Made by a program: the position numbers and the translations under genes. From Kistimonas sp964291505 (GTDB lineage: Bacteria > Pseudomonadota > Gammaproteobacteria > Pseudomonadales > Endozoicomonadaceae), in assembly GCA_964291505.2 (NCBI GenBank), contig OZ220216.1, positions 1,550,001-1,614,000 on the forward strand: a DNA stretch of 64,000 nucleotides, read 5' to 3'. Each line of letters begins with the position of its first letter. Position 1 is the first letter of the stretch. This document shows positions 36,599 through 44,929 of the stretch, in pieces. Below the pieces are notes generated by a model. That model ran no database searches, had not been told where the DNA came from, and saw nothing but the letters and a program-made list of their open reading frames with translations.

Positions 36599-37567
36599 AT
36601 GAATTACAAGACACTGGGCAGTTCAGGCATAGAAACGTCGGTCATCGGTCTGGGAACCTGGGCCATGGGTGGCTGGATGTGGGGCGGTGGTAATGATCGT
36701 GATTCTATCGCTGCCATTCACGCCGCGCTGGATAATGGTGTCAACCTGATTGATACCGCGCCTGCCTATGGTCTGGGTCGGGCAGAGTCCCTGGTCGGTG
36801 AAGCTATTCGAGGTCGCCGTGACAAGGTGGTGCTGGCGACCAAGTGCGGACTGGTCTGGCATACGCAGAAAGGTAATCACTTTTTTGATGAAGAAGGAAC
36901 ACCGGTCTATCGCTACCTTGGAGCGGATGCTATTTGCCATGAGCTGGAACAGAGCTTGACGCGTCTGGGCACGGATTATATCGACCTCTATATCACCCAC
37001 TGGCAGGATCCCACGACACCAATCGCAGAGACGATGGATACACTTTTGCAGCTGAAGCAGGAAGGGAAGATCCGTGCTATTGGGGTCAGTAATGTGAGTG
37101 AAGCAGAGCTGCGTGAATATCTGGCCTGTGGGCCAGTGGATGCCATTCAGGAAAAATACAGCATGCTTGACCGTGAGATTGAGGCGGACCTGTTGCCCCT
37201 GAGTGAACAGAATGGTGTCGGCGTACTCAGTTATTCGACACTGGCCCAAGGACTGCTGACCGGCAAGATCGGCCCGGATCGCAAGTTCAGTGGTGATGAT
37301 CAGCGTATTACTGACCCGCGTTTTAGTCTTGAGAACCGTCAGAAAGTCGCGGATATGCTGGCTGCGATGGCACCGGTGGCCCATGCGCATAATGTCAGCA
37401 TTGCTCAGCTGGTTATTGCCTGGACCATTGCCCAGTCAGGCCAGATGTTTGCTCTGTGCGGTGCCCGTGATGCCCGGCAATCTGAGGAAAATGCCGTGGC
37501 TGGCGGATTGACACTGACTGCCGCTGAACTGGACCAGGTGTCCACGGCACTGTCGGCCTTTTTTTAA
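36599..37567 (+). CDS. Aldo/keto reductase
   Basis: NAD(P)H-dependent reductase or dehydrogenase with the (beta/alpha)8 fold, 322 residues. The catalytic tetrad is visible: Asp52 and Tyr57 (LIDTAPAYG), Lys82 (LATKCGL), His134 (YITHWQDP). The cofactor-binding part AIGVSNVSEAEL, LAQGLLTGK and the C-terminal LCGARDARQSEENAVAGG are as expected. GCAGGAG lies upstream of the ATG at 36599. In this locus it could interconvert a sugar and its polyol or lactone, or reduce the aldehyde released by the aldolase. A terminator-like hairpin follows, separating it from the next four genes. Confidence 0.9.
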   Translation: MNYKTLGSSGIETSVIGLGTWAMGGWMWGGGNDRDSIAAIHAALDNGVNLIDTAPAYGLGRAESLVGEAIRGRRDKVVLATKCGLVWHTQKGNHFFDEEGTPVYRYLGADAICHELEQSLTRLGTDYIDLYITHWQDPTTPIAETMDTLLQLKQEGKIRAIGVSNVSEAELREYLACGPVDAIQEKYSMLDREIEADLLPLSEQNGVGVLSYSTLAQGLLTGKIGPDRKFSGDDQRITDPRFSLENRQKVADMLAAMAPVAHAHNVSIAQLVIAWTIAQSGQMFALCGARDARQSEENAVAGGLTLTAAELDQVSTALSAFF

Positions 37568-37575
37568 TGATGACC

Positions 37576-37621
37576 AGCGGTCAGCGTGTTACCGATAAGA
37601 AGAAATAGCCTGACCGCTTTT
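37576..37621 (+). terminator. Terminator-like hairpin inside the sugar/polyol locus
   Basis: AGCGGTCAG (37576-37584) pairs perfectly with CTGACCGCT (37610-37618) across a 25-base loop, followed by TTTT and AAATAAA. It would end or attenuate the transporter-regulator-reductase message. Confidence 0.55.
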
Positions 37622-37665
37622 AAATAAACAGCCTATACACCGTACAAAAGTGTTAGTGACTTTTG
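37610..37665 (+). promoter_or_regulatory. Candidate internal promoter and operator
   Basis: CTGACC (37610-37615) and TATACA (37634-37639) with an 18-base spacer could form a promoter. A palindrome, CAAAAGT (37645-37651) with ACTTTTG (37659-37665) and a 7-base spacer, sits at the predicted start point. Together they suggest a separately regulated second half of the locus. The palindrome differs in sequence from the one at 31762-31786. Confidence 0.4.
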
Positions 37666-37704
37666 CGCCTTTTCTTTGCCTGGCGATAGGGTGAGTGAAT
37701 CTAT

Positions 37705-39492
37705 ATGAACGCTGAAACAAGGAAACAAAAGCGCGCCCGATTGCTGCAGTCGCCGGATGTCTCTGTCGTGATTGTCGGGGGCGGCATTAATGGCATAGGG
37801 CTCTACCGTGAGCTGGCGTTGCAGGGTGTGGATGTCCTGCTGGTTGAGAAAGGCGACTATTGCAGTGGTGCGAGTGCCGCTCCTTCCCGGATGATTCATG
37901 GCGGCCTGCGTTACCTGGAGAACGGTGAGTTTACCCTCGTCAGGGAATCCCTGGATGAGCGGAACCGGCTGCTGAAAAATGCGCCCCACTATGTGCGACC
38001 GCTGCCAACAACGATACCGATATTTTCCCGTTGGGATGGGGTTTGGCTGGCGTTATTGCGTTTTCTTCGCCTGTCTGACCGGCAAGGGAGAAGGGGGGCA
38101 TTGGTCATCAAGCTGGGACTGTTTTTCTATGACCTGTTCACCAAAGGGAAGACGACGATGCCTTCCCACCGCTTTCACAGCAAAGGTTCCACCCGAAGGC
38201 TCTGGCCAGCACTGAATAAGGCGACGGCTTGCAGTGCGACTTACTTCGATGCCTGGATCAGTTACCCGGAACGTCTTGCTATTGAGTTGTTGTCAGATGC
38301 TGAACAGATGTCTGATACGTCACTGGCGCTGAACTATGCCGAACTGGTCTGGACGGAAGGCGATCAGCTGATCATTGAAGACAAGATGGATGGCGCACAG
38401 ATTCGCGTCAAACCGCAGGTGGTCGTGAATGCTACCGGCGCCTGGATCGACTTTACCAATCAAGCTATGTCGACGCCCAGCCGCTTGATTGGCGGCACGA
38501 AAGGTTCGCATCTGATTATCAATAATCAGGAGCTGTACCAAGCCACTGGTGGTGGCATGATCTATTACGAAAACCCGGAAGGCCGTATCTGTATACTGTT
38601 TCCCTATTTTGACAACGTGCTGGTGGGTTCAACTGATATCAGCATCACGAACCCGGACACTGCCGTTTGCACGGATGAAGAAACGACCTATATCCTGGAA
38701 TCGCTCAAATACATATTCCCCGATATCTCCATCGCCAATGATGAGATTGTCTATCGCTTCAGCGGCGTTCGTCCCTTGCCGGCGAGTGATCGTGAAACCA
38801 ACGGCCAGATATCCAGGGATCACAGCTGTCATGTGATTCCTGCCAGTGAGGATCAACCCCTTCCGGTCTATTCCCTGATCGGTGGTAAGTGGACGACCTT
38901 CCGCAGCTTTGCGGAACAGGTGGCTGACCAGGTACTCACTGGTTTGGGTGTTAAGCGTCAGCAGTCAACGGATTCGCTGGCGATCGGAGGTGGCAGGGAT
39001 TACCCCGAAAGTGAGCATGAACGCCCGCAGTGGTGCGAGAGGTTCAGTGAAAAATACGGTTGCTCTAAAGAACGTGCAGAACAATTGCTAATGCGTTATG
39101 GCACCCGTGCAGTGGATTTGGCTGAAGGTCATGACCTTTCCAGTGACAGGCCGTTAATGCATCACGGTGGCTACTCGTATAGCGAGCTGGCCTACTTGAT
39201 TGGCAGTGAACAGGTCGTCCATCTGACCGATCTGTTGCTACGGCGAACGTCACTGGCAATCAGTGGCGAACTGAATATGGCGATGATTCAGGAAATCAAC
39301 GAACTGCTGGCCCGACAGTCAGGTTGGCCTTCAGAGGCGGCAGAAGAGGAGCTCAGCCGCACGCTGGTTTACCTGCAAAAATACCACGGACTGGATCACA
39401 ACACCCTTAATAAAAGACCCTCAATCAGGAGTGGAGAGCACCATGTATCAAGCCAAGAAAGTGCGTATGAAGCGGTTGTTCAGGCGGGGTAA
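37705..39492 (+). CDS. FAD-dependent glycerol-3-phosphate dehydrogenase family protein (GlpD/EryB-like)
   Basis: 595 residues of the DAO superfamily: FAD fold VVIVGGGINGIGLYRELALQG at residues 21-41, RMIHGGLRYLENGEFTLVRESLDER, NATGAWID, KGSHLIINN, and RPLPASDRETNG, with SLIGGKWTTFRSFAEQVAD closing the FAD domain. An alpha-helical DAO_C domain follows. It belongs to the membrane-associated, quinone-linked polyol-phosphate dehydrogenases. It differs from glycerol-3-phosphate enzymes in the substrate-side region (ATYFDAWISYPERLAIELL where GlpD has a DDARL-type motif) and is longer than the usual 500. Beside a sugar kinase and an aldolase, a polyol phosphate other than glycerol-3-phosphate, as for Brucella EryB, is plausible. 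Its end overlaps the aldolase gene by 50 bases. Confidence 0.85.
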   Translation: MNAETRKQKRARLLQSPDVSVVIVGGGINGIGLYRELALQGVDVLLVEKGDYCSGASAAPSRMIHGGLRYLENGEFTLVRESLDERNRLLKNAPHYVRPLPTTIPIFSRWDGVWLALLRFLRLSDRQGRRGALVIKLGLFFYDLFTKGKTTMPSHRFHSKGSTRRLWPALNKATACSATYFDAWISYPERLAIELLSDAEQMSDTSLALNYAELVWTEGDQLIIEDKMDGAQIRVKPQVVVNATGAWIDFTNQAMSTPSRLIGGTKGSHLIINNQELYQATGGGMIYYENPEGRICILFPYFDNVLVGSTDISITNPDTAVCTDEETTYILESLKYIFPDISIANDEIVYRFSGVRPLPASDRETNGQISRDHSCHVIPASEDQPLPVYSLIGGKWTTFRSFAEQVADQVLTGLGVKRQQSTDSLAIGGGRDYPESEHERPQWCERFSEKYGCSKERAEQLLMRYGTRAVDLAEGHDLSSDRPLMHHGGYSYSELAYLIGSEQVVHLTDLLLRRTSLAISGELNMAMIQEINELLARQSGWPSEAAEEELSRTLVYLQKYHGLDHNTLNKRPSIRSGEHHVSSQESAYEAVVQAG

Positions 39493-40288
39493 ATGCCTGG
39501 ACGTTGCTATCGACCATGGCGTTTGCAATGAACCCGGTTTCCTGGATGGCCTTGAAGATATGGGCAAAGTCGTTGGCCAGCTGGTTGATGCCGGTCCCGA
39601 TGCCATCCAGATGAATTTTGGCCAGAGTGATCTGTTGCAGGAAATCGAAGGCAAGGACAAACCGGCGCTGGTTATGCGTGTTGATCTGGGTAATCCCTAC
39701 AACGCTGAGCGGCATCGGGTCATGTGGGCGCAATTGCAAAACGACCAGGAGCCTCTGTTGGCGGCATTACAAATGGATGCTGCCTGTGTAGTGGTCAACC
39801 TGTTCATGTTGCCGGATGAACCGGATCTGTTCCGTCAGTGTGTGAACAACATCAGTCGTATTCGCAATGATTGTGACAAATACGGTATGCCGTTGATGAT
39901 TGAGCCGCTGGTTATGCAGGATAACAGCATCCGTGGCGGGTACATGGTCGACGGTGATCGGGAAAAGATCGTGACCCTGGTACGTCTGGCCCGGGAACTG
40001 GGCGCGGACATTATCAAGGCGGATCCGACCGCCAATGCGGAAGATTTCCATGAAGTGGTAGAAACAGCCCGTTGTCCGGTGTTAGTACGTGGCGGTGGCA
40101 AGGAAGATCTTCGCAACGTCTTCACCAAGGCGCGTCAATTACTGGATCAGGGCGCAATGGGTATGGTGTATGGCCGGAATATCTACCAGCACGAGAATCC
40201 ACGGCAGGTGGTGCGCTCCTTCATGGCGATGATCCATGACGGTGCCACGGCGGAGCAGGCGTGGGATATCTACCACTCGGAAAAGTAA
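39443..40288 (+). CDS. Class I aldolase, DhnA/LsrF/FbaB family
   Basis: 281 residues, (beta/alpha)8 barrel. LDVAIDHGV (Asp24-His25) and the Schiff-base Lys192 in GADIIKADPT are the catalytic landmarks; LVRGGGK and MGMVYGRNIYQHENP form the phosphate-binding loops. The C-terminal third closely resembles E. coli LsrF (GRNI...HP...YE-type ending). The family cleaves ketose phosphates or transfers acetyl groups (LsrF acts on phosphorylated autoinducer-2). AGGAG at 39427-39431 supports the ATG at 39443 over the GTG at 39431. It lies between the dehydrogenase and the kinase, so cleavage of the ketose phosphate made by those two is the likely role. Confidence 0.88.
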   Translation: MYQAKKVRMKRLFRRGKCLDVAIDHGVCNEPGFLDGLEDMGKVVGQLVDAGPDAIQMNFGQSDLLQEIEGKDKPALVMRVDLGNPYNAERHRVMWAQLQNDQEPLLAALQMDAACVVVNLFMLPDEPDLFRQCVNNISRIRNDCDKYGMPLMIEPLVMQDNSIRGGYMVDGDREKIVTLVRLARELGADIIKADPTANAEDFHEVVETARCPVLVRGGGKEDLRNVFTKARQLLDQGAMGMVYGRNIYQHENPRQVVRSFMAMIHDGATAEQAWDIYHSEK

Positions 40289-40307
40289 TCGCATAAGGGA
40301 GTGCAAC

Positions 40308-41861
40308 ATGCCGTCGTACCTTCTGGGACTGGATAATGGCAATACGGTTACCAAAGCCGCCCTCTTTGACCTGACGGGCCGTGAAATCGGGGTGGCGGCA
40401 GAGCCGGTACAGACCCGGCATCCGGCGCCGGGTCATGTTGAGCGTGATATGACGGAGGTCTGGCAACAGACGGCACTGGCCATTCGTCAGGTCTTGCAGA
40501 CAACCGGTATTGCACCGGGTGACATCGCTGCCATTGGCTGCAGTGGGCAGGGCAATGGCGTTTATCTGCTCGATCATGATCAGCAGCCGCTGTTCGCTAT
40601 TCCCTCGATGGATTCCCGCGCCACAGAACTGGTAGCCGAGTGGCAGCGGGAAGGGCGTGATCAGGCGATTTATCCAATCAATTACCAGGGCATCTGGTCA
40701 GCGCAGACCGGCATGCTGCTGGCCTGGCTGAAGCGGTTTAACTCTGTCGTTTATGAGCAGATTGGTACGGCGTTCTTTTGCAAGGATTACATTAATTTTT
40801 GTCTAACTGGTGTGCGGGCCACGGATGTCACCGATGCCAGTGGTGGTGGGCTGATGGATGTCAAAGGCCGGCAGTACAGTGATGCGTTGCTGAGGCTTTA
40901 TGGCATGCCTGAGGCGGCGAGTTTTTTGCCGCCGCTGTGTGAAAGTGCGGATATTGTCGGGACCGTCACGTCGGCAGCCGCAGAAGTAACAGGGCTTAAT
41001 CTTGGTACACCGGTTATTGCCGGGCTATTCGATGTGGTGGCCAGTGCATTAGGGGCGGGTGTCGTGGAAACTGGTGATGCATCCATTATCGCCGGTACCT
41101 GGAGCATTAATCAGGTCATTGTTGATCAGCCCATTGCGAATACCGATGTGTTTATGTCCTGTGTTTTTGACCGGGAACGTTATATCGCGATTGAGTCCAG
41201 CGCGACGTCGGCCACGAACCTGGAGTGGTTCGTCAATGAATGCCTGGGACTGGAAAAACAGAAAGCCAACGATTCAGGGCGCTCCGTTTTTGAGACGGTT
41301 AACCAGCTGGTGGCTTCGACTCCGGTCAATGCCAGTCTTCCGCTGTTCCATCCGTTCCTCCACGGTACCAATGCGCATCCCGGTATGCGTGCCGGTTTTT
41401 ACGGGATTTCAGGGGGGCAGGGAAAAGGGCATCTGTTGCGTAGTTTGTATGAAGGGGTGGCATTCGGGCATCTCAATCATATCAATCAACTGCGTCAGGC
41501 AGGTGCAGACTTTAAGCATGCCCGTCTGACTGGCGGAGGTTCACGCAGCCACATCTGGGCGCAGATGTTTGCCGATATCCTGGAAATACCCATTGATGTG
41601 CCCACCGGCATTGAAATTGGTGCGCGTGGGGCGGCAATGGCGGCCGGTGTCGGCGTGGGGCTCTATCGGGATCTTGCGGAAGGCGTCAGTCGTACAACGG
41701 CGGTTGAGCGTCATCATGCCCCAGACTCGGCTAAGTTTCCTTGTTACCGGGGGCGTTATCAACGTTATCAGCTGCTGACACAGCTGATGGCGCAATATTG
41801 TGAAGCTGTACAACAGCTTGACACGGTGTCAGGCGATCAAGCCGTGCCGGAAATCGCATAA
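40308..41861 (+). CDS. FGGY-family carbohydrate kinase (L-xylulose/erythritol kinase-like)
   Basis: 517 residues. N-terminal ATPase-fold motif GLDNGNTVTKAALFD, then GCSGQGNGVYLLD, the probable catalytic base Asp242 in AGLFDVVASALGAG, and the ADP-binding LTGGGSRSHIWAQMFADILE. The pattern throughout resembles E. coli LyxK (L-xylulose kinase, YiaP) and erythritol-kinase-type members rather than GlpK. AAGGGAG seven bases before the ATG at 40308 decides the start against an open frame from 40236. It would trap the imported sugar or polyol as its phosphate. Confidence 0.9.
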   Translation: MPSYLLGLDNGNTVTKAALFDLTGREIGVAAEPVQTRHPAPGHVERDMTEVWQQTALAIRQVLQTTGIAPGDIAAIGCSGQGNGVYLLDHDQQPLFAIPSMDSRATELVAEWQREGRDQAIYPINYQGIWSAQTGMLLAWLKRFNSVVYEQIGTAFFCKDYINFCLTGVRATDVTDASGGGLMDVKGRQYSDALLRLYGMPEAASFLPPLCESADIVGTVTSAAAEVTGLNLGTPVIAGLFDVVASALGAGVVETGDASIIAGTWSINQVIVDQPIANTDVFMSCVFDRERYIAIESSATSATNLEWFVNECLGLEKQKANDSGRSVFETVNQLVASTPVNASLPLFHPFLHGTNAHPGMRAGFYGISGGQGKGHLLRSLYEGVAFGHLNHINQLRQAGADFKHARLTGGGSRSHIWAQMFADILEIPIDVPTGIEIGARGAAMAAGVGVGLYRDLAEGVSRTTAVERHHAPDSAKFPCYRGRYQRYQLLTQLMAQYCEAVQQLDTVSGDQAVPEIA

Positions 41862-41885
41862 CAATAATAACGGGAGTGTTCTGTC

Positions 41886-43070
41886 ATGCCTGCTTCTGTC
41901 TTACTGCCAAGAATCATGGAAATTGGGGCTGGCGCCAGCCGGAAAGTGTCTGCCGTGCTCAATCGACTGGGTTGTCAACGCCCGATCATTGTCACGGATG
42001 CGATGATGGTGCAGCTGGGCTATGTGCAGCAGATTCAGACGACACTGGATGAGGCCGGGCTCAATTACGGTCTGTATGCAGAGTGCCAGCCGGAACCGGC
42101 GGAGGATTCCATCAAGGCCGGTGTAGGGATGGTGCAGGAAGGCGAATACGACGCCATCATTGCCCTGGGGGGCGGCAGTCCGATCGACAGTGCCAAGGCG
42201 ATTGCGATCCTCGGTCGCCATGGCGGGCAGATGCAGGACTACCGGTTCCCGAGGGATGTGATTGAGGAAGGGTTGCCAATCATTGCCATACCCACCACGG
42301 CGGGTACAGGCTCCGAGGTCACTCGCTTTACCATTATTACTGACTCTGTAAGTGATGAAAAAATGCTCTGTGTCGGTCAGGGATTCATGCCTGTGGCAGC
42401 ATTGGTGGATTATGAGCTGACGCTATCCCTGCCTGCGCGGGTTACTGCCGATACGGGGATTGATGCCCTGACCCACGCGATAGAGGCTTATGTCAGTCGC
42501 AAGGCCAACCCCTACAGTGATACGCAGGCGCTGCAGGCGATGGCGCTGATCGCTCCCAACCTTCGAACCGTCTACCGCGAGCCCGGTAACCGTCAGGCAC
42601 GTGAGGCCATGATGCTTGGAGCGACATTGGCAGGTATTGCGTTCTCCAATGCCTCCGTGGCACTGGTGCATGGCATGAGTCGTCCGATTGGCGCCCATTT
42701 TCATGTGCCGCACGGGCTCAGTAATGCCATGCTGTTGCCGGAAGTGACAGCGTATTCAGTACCCTCTGCAACGACCCGCTATGCGACCTGCGCCAGAATC
42801 ATGGGTGTGGCGGATGAGCGGGATTCCAATAGTGTTGCGGTCGAAAAACTGCTGGTTGAGCTGAAAGCGCTGAATCGCGATCTCCAGGTGCCCTCATTAA
42901 TGGACTATGGCATCAAGGAAACGCGTTTTTTTGAGCTGGTGGAGTTGATGGCAGAACAGGCGTTGGCTTCCGGTTCTCCAGCTAATAATCCGCGGCAGCC
43001 GGAAAAGGAAGAGGTTGTCGCTCTATACCGCCGTATTTGGGAAAGTGCTTCGGTCTGTTCTCCTGCATAA
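41886..43070 (+). CDS. Iron-containing alcohol dehydrogenase
   Basis: 394 residues of the group III alcohol dehydrogenases (FucO/AdhB/GldA relatives). The NAD(P) glycines GGGSPIDSAKAIAIL lie near residue 95, and PTTAGTGSEVT follows. The metal ligands are visible at the usual positions: Asp193 and His197 (DALTHAIEAYVS), His262 (LVHGMSRPIG) and His276 (HVPHGLSNAMLLP). Last gene of the locus. By analogy with FucO, which reduces the lactaldehyde released by an aldolase, it may reduce or oxidise the aldehyde product of the neighbouring aldolase. Confidence 0.9.
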   Translation: MPASVLLPRIMEIGAGASRKVSAVLNRLGCQRPIIVTDAMMVQLGYVQQIQTTLDEAGLNYGLYAECQPEPAEDSIKAGVGMVQEGEYDAIIALGGGSPIDSAKAIAILGRHGGQMQDYRFPRDVIEEGLPIIAIPTTAGTGSEVTRFTIITDSVSDEKMLCVGQGFMPVAALVDYELTLSLPARVTADTGIDALTHAIEAYVSRKANPYSDTQALQAMALIAPNLRTVYREPGNRQAREAMMLGATLAGIAFSNASVALVHGMSRPIGAHFHVPHGLSNAMLLPEVTAYSVPSATTRYATCARIMGVADERDSNSVAVEKLLVELKALNRDLQVPSLMDYGIKETRFFELVELMAEQALASGSPANNPRQPEKEEVVALYRRIWESASVCSPA

Positions 43071-43089
43071 AAACAGCAAGATGGCGAAG

Positions 43090-43148
43090 CGTCAGGAGAA
43101 ATACAGCTACCAGGATGGCAAAAAGTCATAGCTGTATTTCACCTGACG
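43090..43148. terminator. Long inverted repeat, shared terminator of convergent genes
   Basis: Two 20-base arms (43090-43109 and 43129-43148, beginning CGTCAGG and ending CCTGACG) pair with one mismatch across a 19-base loop. It is followed on the plus strand by TTTTCC. It sits between the alcohol dehydrogenase and the oppositely oriented catalase gene. Confidence 0.65.
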
Positions 43149-43161
43149 TTTTCCTGCGGAT

Positions 43162-44601
43162 CTATCCGCTCATGGCCATGGCCTTCCGAATACCGGCTTC
43201 ATACGACTCGTGAACATTCCCGAATAGCTTGAGTTGTCGCTCGGCAATATCTTGAGGAATTGTGATCAACTCACTGGCAATACGCTGATACATGCGTTGG
43301 TGTTCATCGTCGCTTAACAGGTTATAGAGTGCCTGAACCTGGGAGTAATAGTCATCATCCTCCCTGTGGTTCCAGTGGTCATCAGCACCCTGAAGAGAAA
43401 GGGGCGGTTCAGCGGCTTCGTGGGATTCCTGAAATTGGCCAAAGCTGTTGGGCTCATAGGTGATGTTGTTGCCGCTGTTACTGTCAATGCGCATGGCACC
43501 ATCCCGATGATAGTTATGGAACGGGCATTTAGGTGCATTGACTGGAATCTGATGGTGGTTCACACCCAGCCGATAGCGGTGTGCATCGCCATAGGAGAAG
43601 AGTCGACCTTGAAGCATTTTATCGGGTGAGAAGCTGATACCGGGCACAACACTCGCCGGGTTCATGGCTACCTGTTCCACCTCACTAAAGTAATTATCCG
43701 GATTATTGTTGAGTTCGAAGTGGCCTACCTCCATCAGGGGGGCGTCACCATGGCGCCATACCTTGGTCAGGTCAAAAGGATTGTAGGGCAGTTTGGCGGC
43801 CTGCTCTTCCGTTAACACCTGAATCTGCATGGTCCAGCGGGGATGGTCGCCGCGTTCTATGGCGTTGAATAGGTCACGCTGGGAGGACTCCCTGTCCATA
43901 CCCACTGTTTTCATGGCTTCGTCGTCCATCATATTTTCAATCCCCTGTTCACAGCGGAAATGAAACTTCACCCAGTGTCGTTCATTGTTGCTGTTGATCA
44001 GGCTGAAGGTATGGCTGCCAAACCCGTGCATATGTCGGTAGGAGCGGGGTAAACCGCGATCGCTGTAATCAATCGTGACTTGGTGGAGGCTTTCCGGCTG
44101 ATGGGAAAAGAAGTCCCATTTATGGGCATTGCTTCTCATATTGTCCCGTGGATCCCGTTTCACGACATGGTTGAGGTCAGGGAATTTCAAAGGGTCGCGT
44201 AGATAGAAAACGGGGGTGTTATTACCTACCAGGTCCCAGTTGCCCTCATCGGTATAGTATTTCATGGCAAAGCCGCGAATATCCCTCTCGGCATCAGCCG
44301 CACCCCGTTCACCGGCCACAGTCGAGAAACGGATAAACATTGGTGTCTGTTTGCCCACTTCTGAAAAAATGGACGCTTTGGTATATCGGCTAATGTCGTG
44401 GGTGACAGTAAAGGTGCCGTAGGCGCCGGAGCCTTTGGCATGCATCCGTCGTTCAGGTATTACTTCGCGGGCGAAGTGGGAGAGCTTTTCCAGATACCAC
44501 ACATCCTCCAGCATCATGGGTCCACGGGGGCCGGCCGTTTTGACATTGTTGTTATCCGCGACCAGTGCGCCTGAAACAGAAGTCAGGTGACGTTTTGACA
44601 T
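43162..44601 (-). CDS. Catalase, small-subunit heme type (clade 3)
   Basis: Breaks hydrogen peroxide into water and oxygen. 479 residues, the size of small-subunit heme catalases. The active site is complete: His54 (RRMHAKGSGAYG), Asn127 (DLVGNNTPVFY) and the heme-ligating Tyr337 (RLFSYGDAHRYRLG). The frame is open to 44697, but AGAGGGA eight bases before the ATG at 44601 and the MSKRHLTS start fit the family. No signal peptide is seen with this start. It stands alone facing the sugar locus; the 328 bases upstream may hold an OxyR site, but I could not identify one. Confidence 0.95.
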   Translation of the reverse strand: MSKRHLTSVSGALVADNNNVKTAGPRGPMMLEDVWYLEKLSHFAREVIPERRMHAKGSGAYGTFTVTHDISRYTKASIFSEVGKQTPMFIRFSTVAGERGAADAERDIRGFAMKYYTDEGNWDLVGNNTPVFYLRDPLKFPDLNHVVKRDPRDNMRSNAHKWDFFSHQPESLHQVTIDYSDRGLPRSYRHMHGFGSHTFSLINSNNERHWVKFHFRCEQGIENMMDDEAMKTVGMDRESSQRDLFNAIERGDHPRWTMQIQVLTEEQAAKLPYNPFDLTKVWRHGDAPLMEVGHFELNNNPDNYFSEVEQVAMNPASVVPGISFSPDKMLQGRLFSYGDAHRYRLGVNHHQIPVNAPKCPFHNYHRDGAMRIDSNSGNNITYEPNSFGQFQESHEAAEPPLSLQGADDHWNHREDDDYYSQVQALYNLLSDDEHQRMYQRIASELITIPQDIAERQLKLFGNVHESYEAGIRKAMAMSG

Positions 44602-44929
44602 GCGTAATCCCTCTTGATGAGAAACAGAATGTATCTTCCGGCGGGGTGTTTCCGTGGTAAGTCGAGGCAAATCAACGGTTTGGAAAATATAGCTCAAGTG
44701 ACAAATTATGAGATTTCAGGTGGGGTTTGCTTATTTGAAGGGGAGACACTTTTTATAAGTTCGGTCGATAGATAAGCTTGAGGAGGGATGGTGGTATCGT
44801 AGCGGCAAGTGACGTTTTATTAGCTGGTTTGTGAATCCGTAATGTTCTAGATTAATCGCTCTTTTAGGGAGACGTTACCTGTTGTGTGTGACGACCTCCT
44901 GTCGCATGGCTGCTTTTCGGATAGTTTGC
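44602..44929. other. Divergent region between catalase and PLP-enzyme genes
   Basis: 328 bases without a supported gene. An AGGGAG at 44867-44872 could serve a TTG (44882) or GTG (44888) start of the downstream gene. No clear promoter, palindrome or terminator was recognised. Confidence 0.4.

Noticed and set aside
31904..43070. Straight lsr (autoinducer-2) operon
   Set aside because: No LsrG or second permease, the kinase is LyxK-like rather than LsrK-like, and a GlpD-like dehydrogenase is present.
44602..44929. OxyR site upstream of the catalase gene
   Set aside because: Expected on biological grounds but no ATAG-type tetrad pattern could be read.
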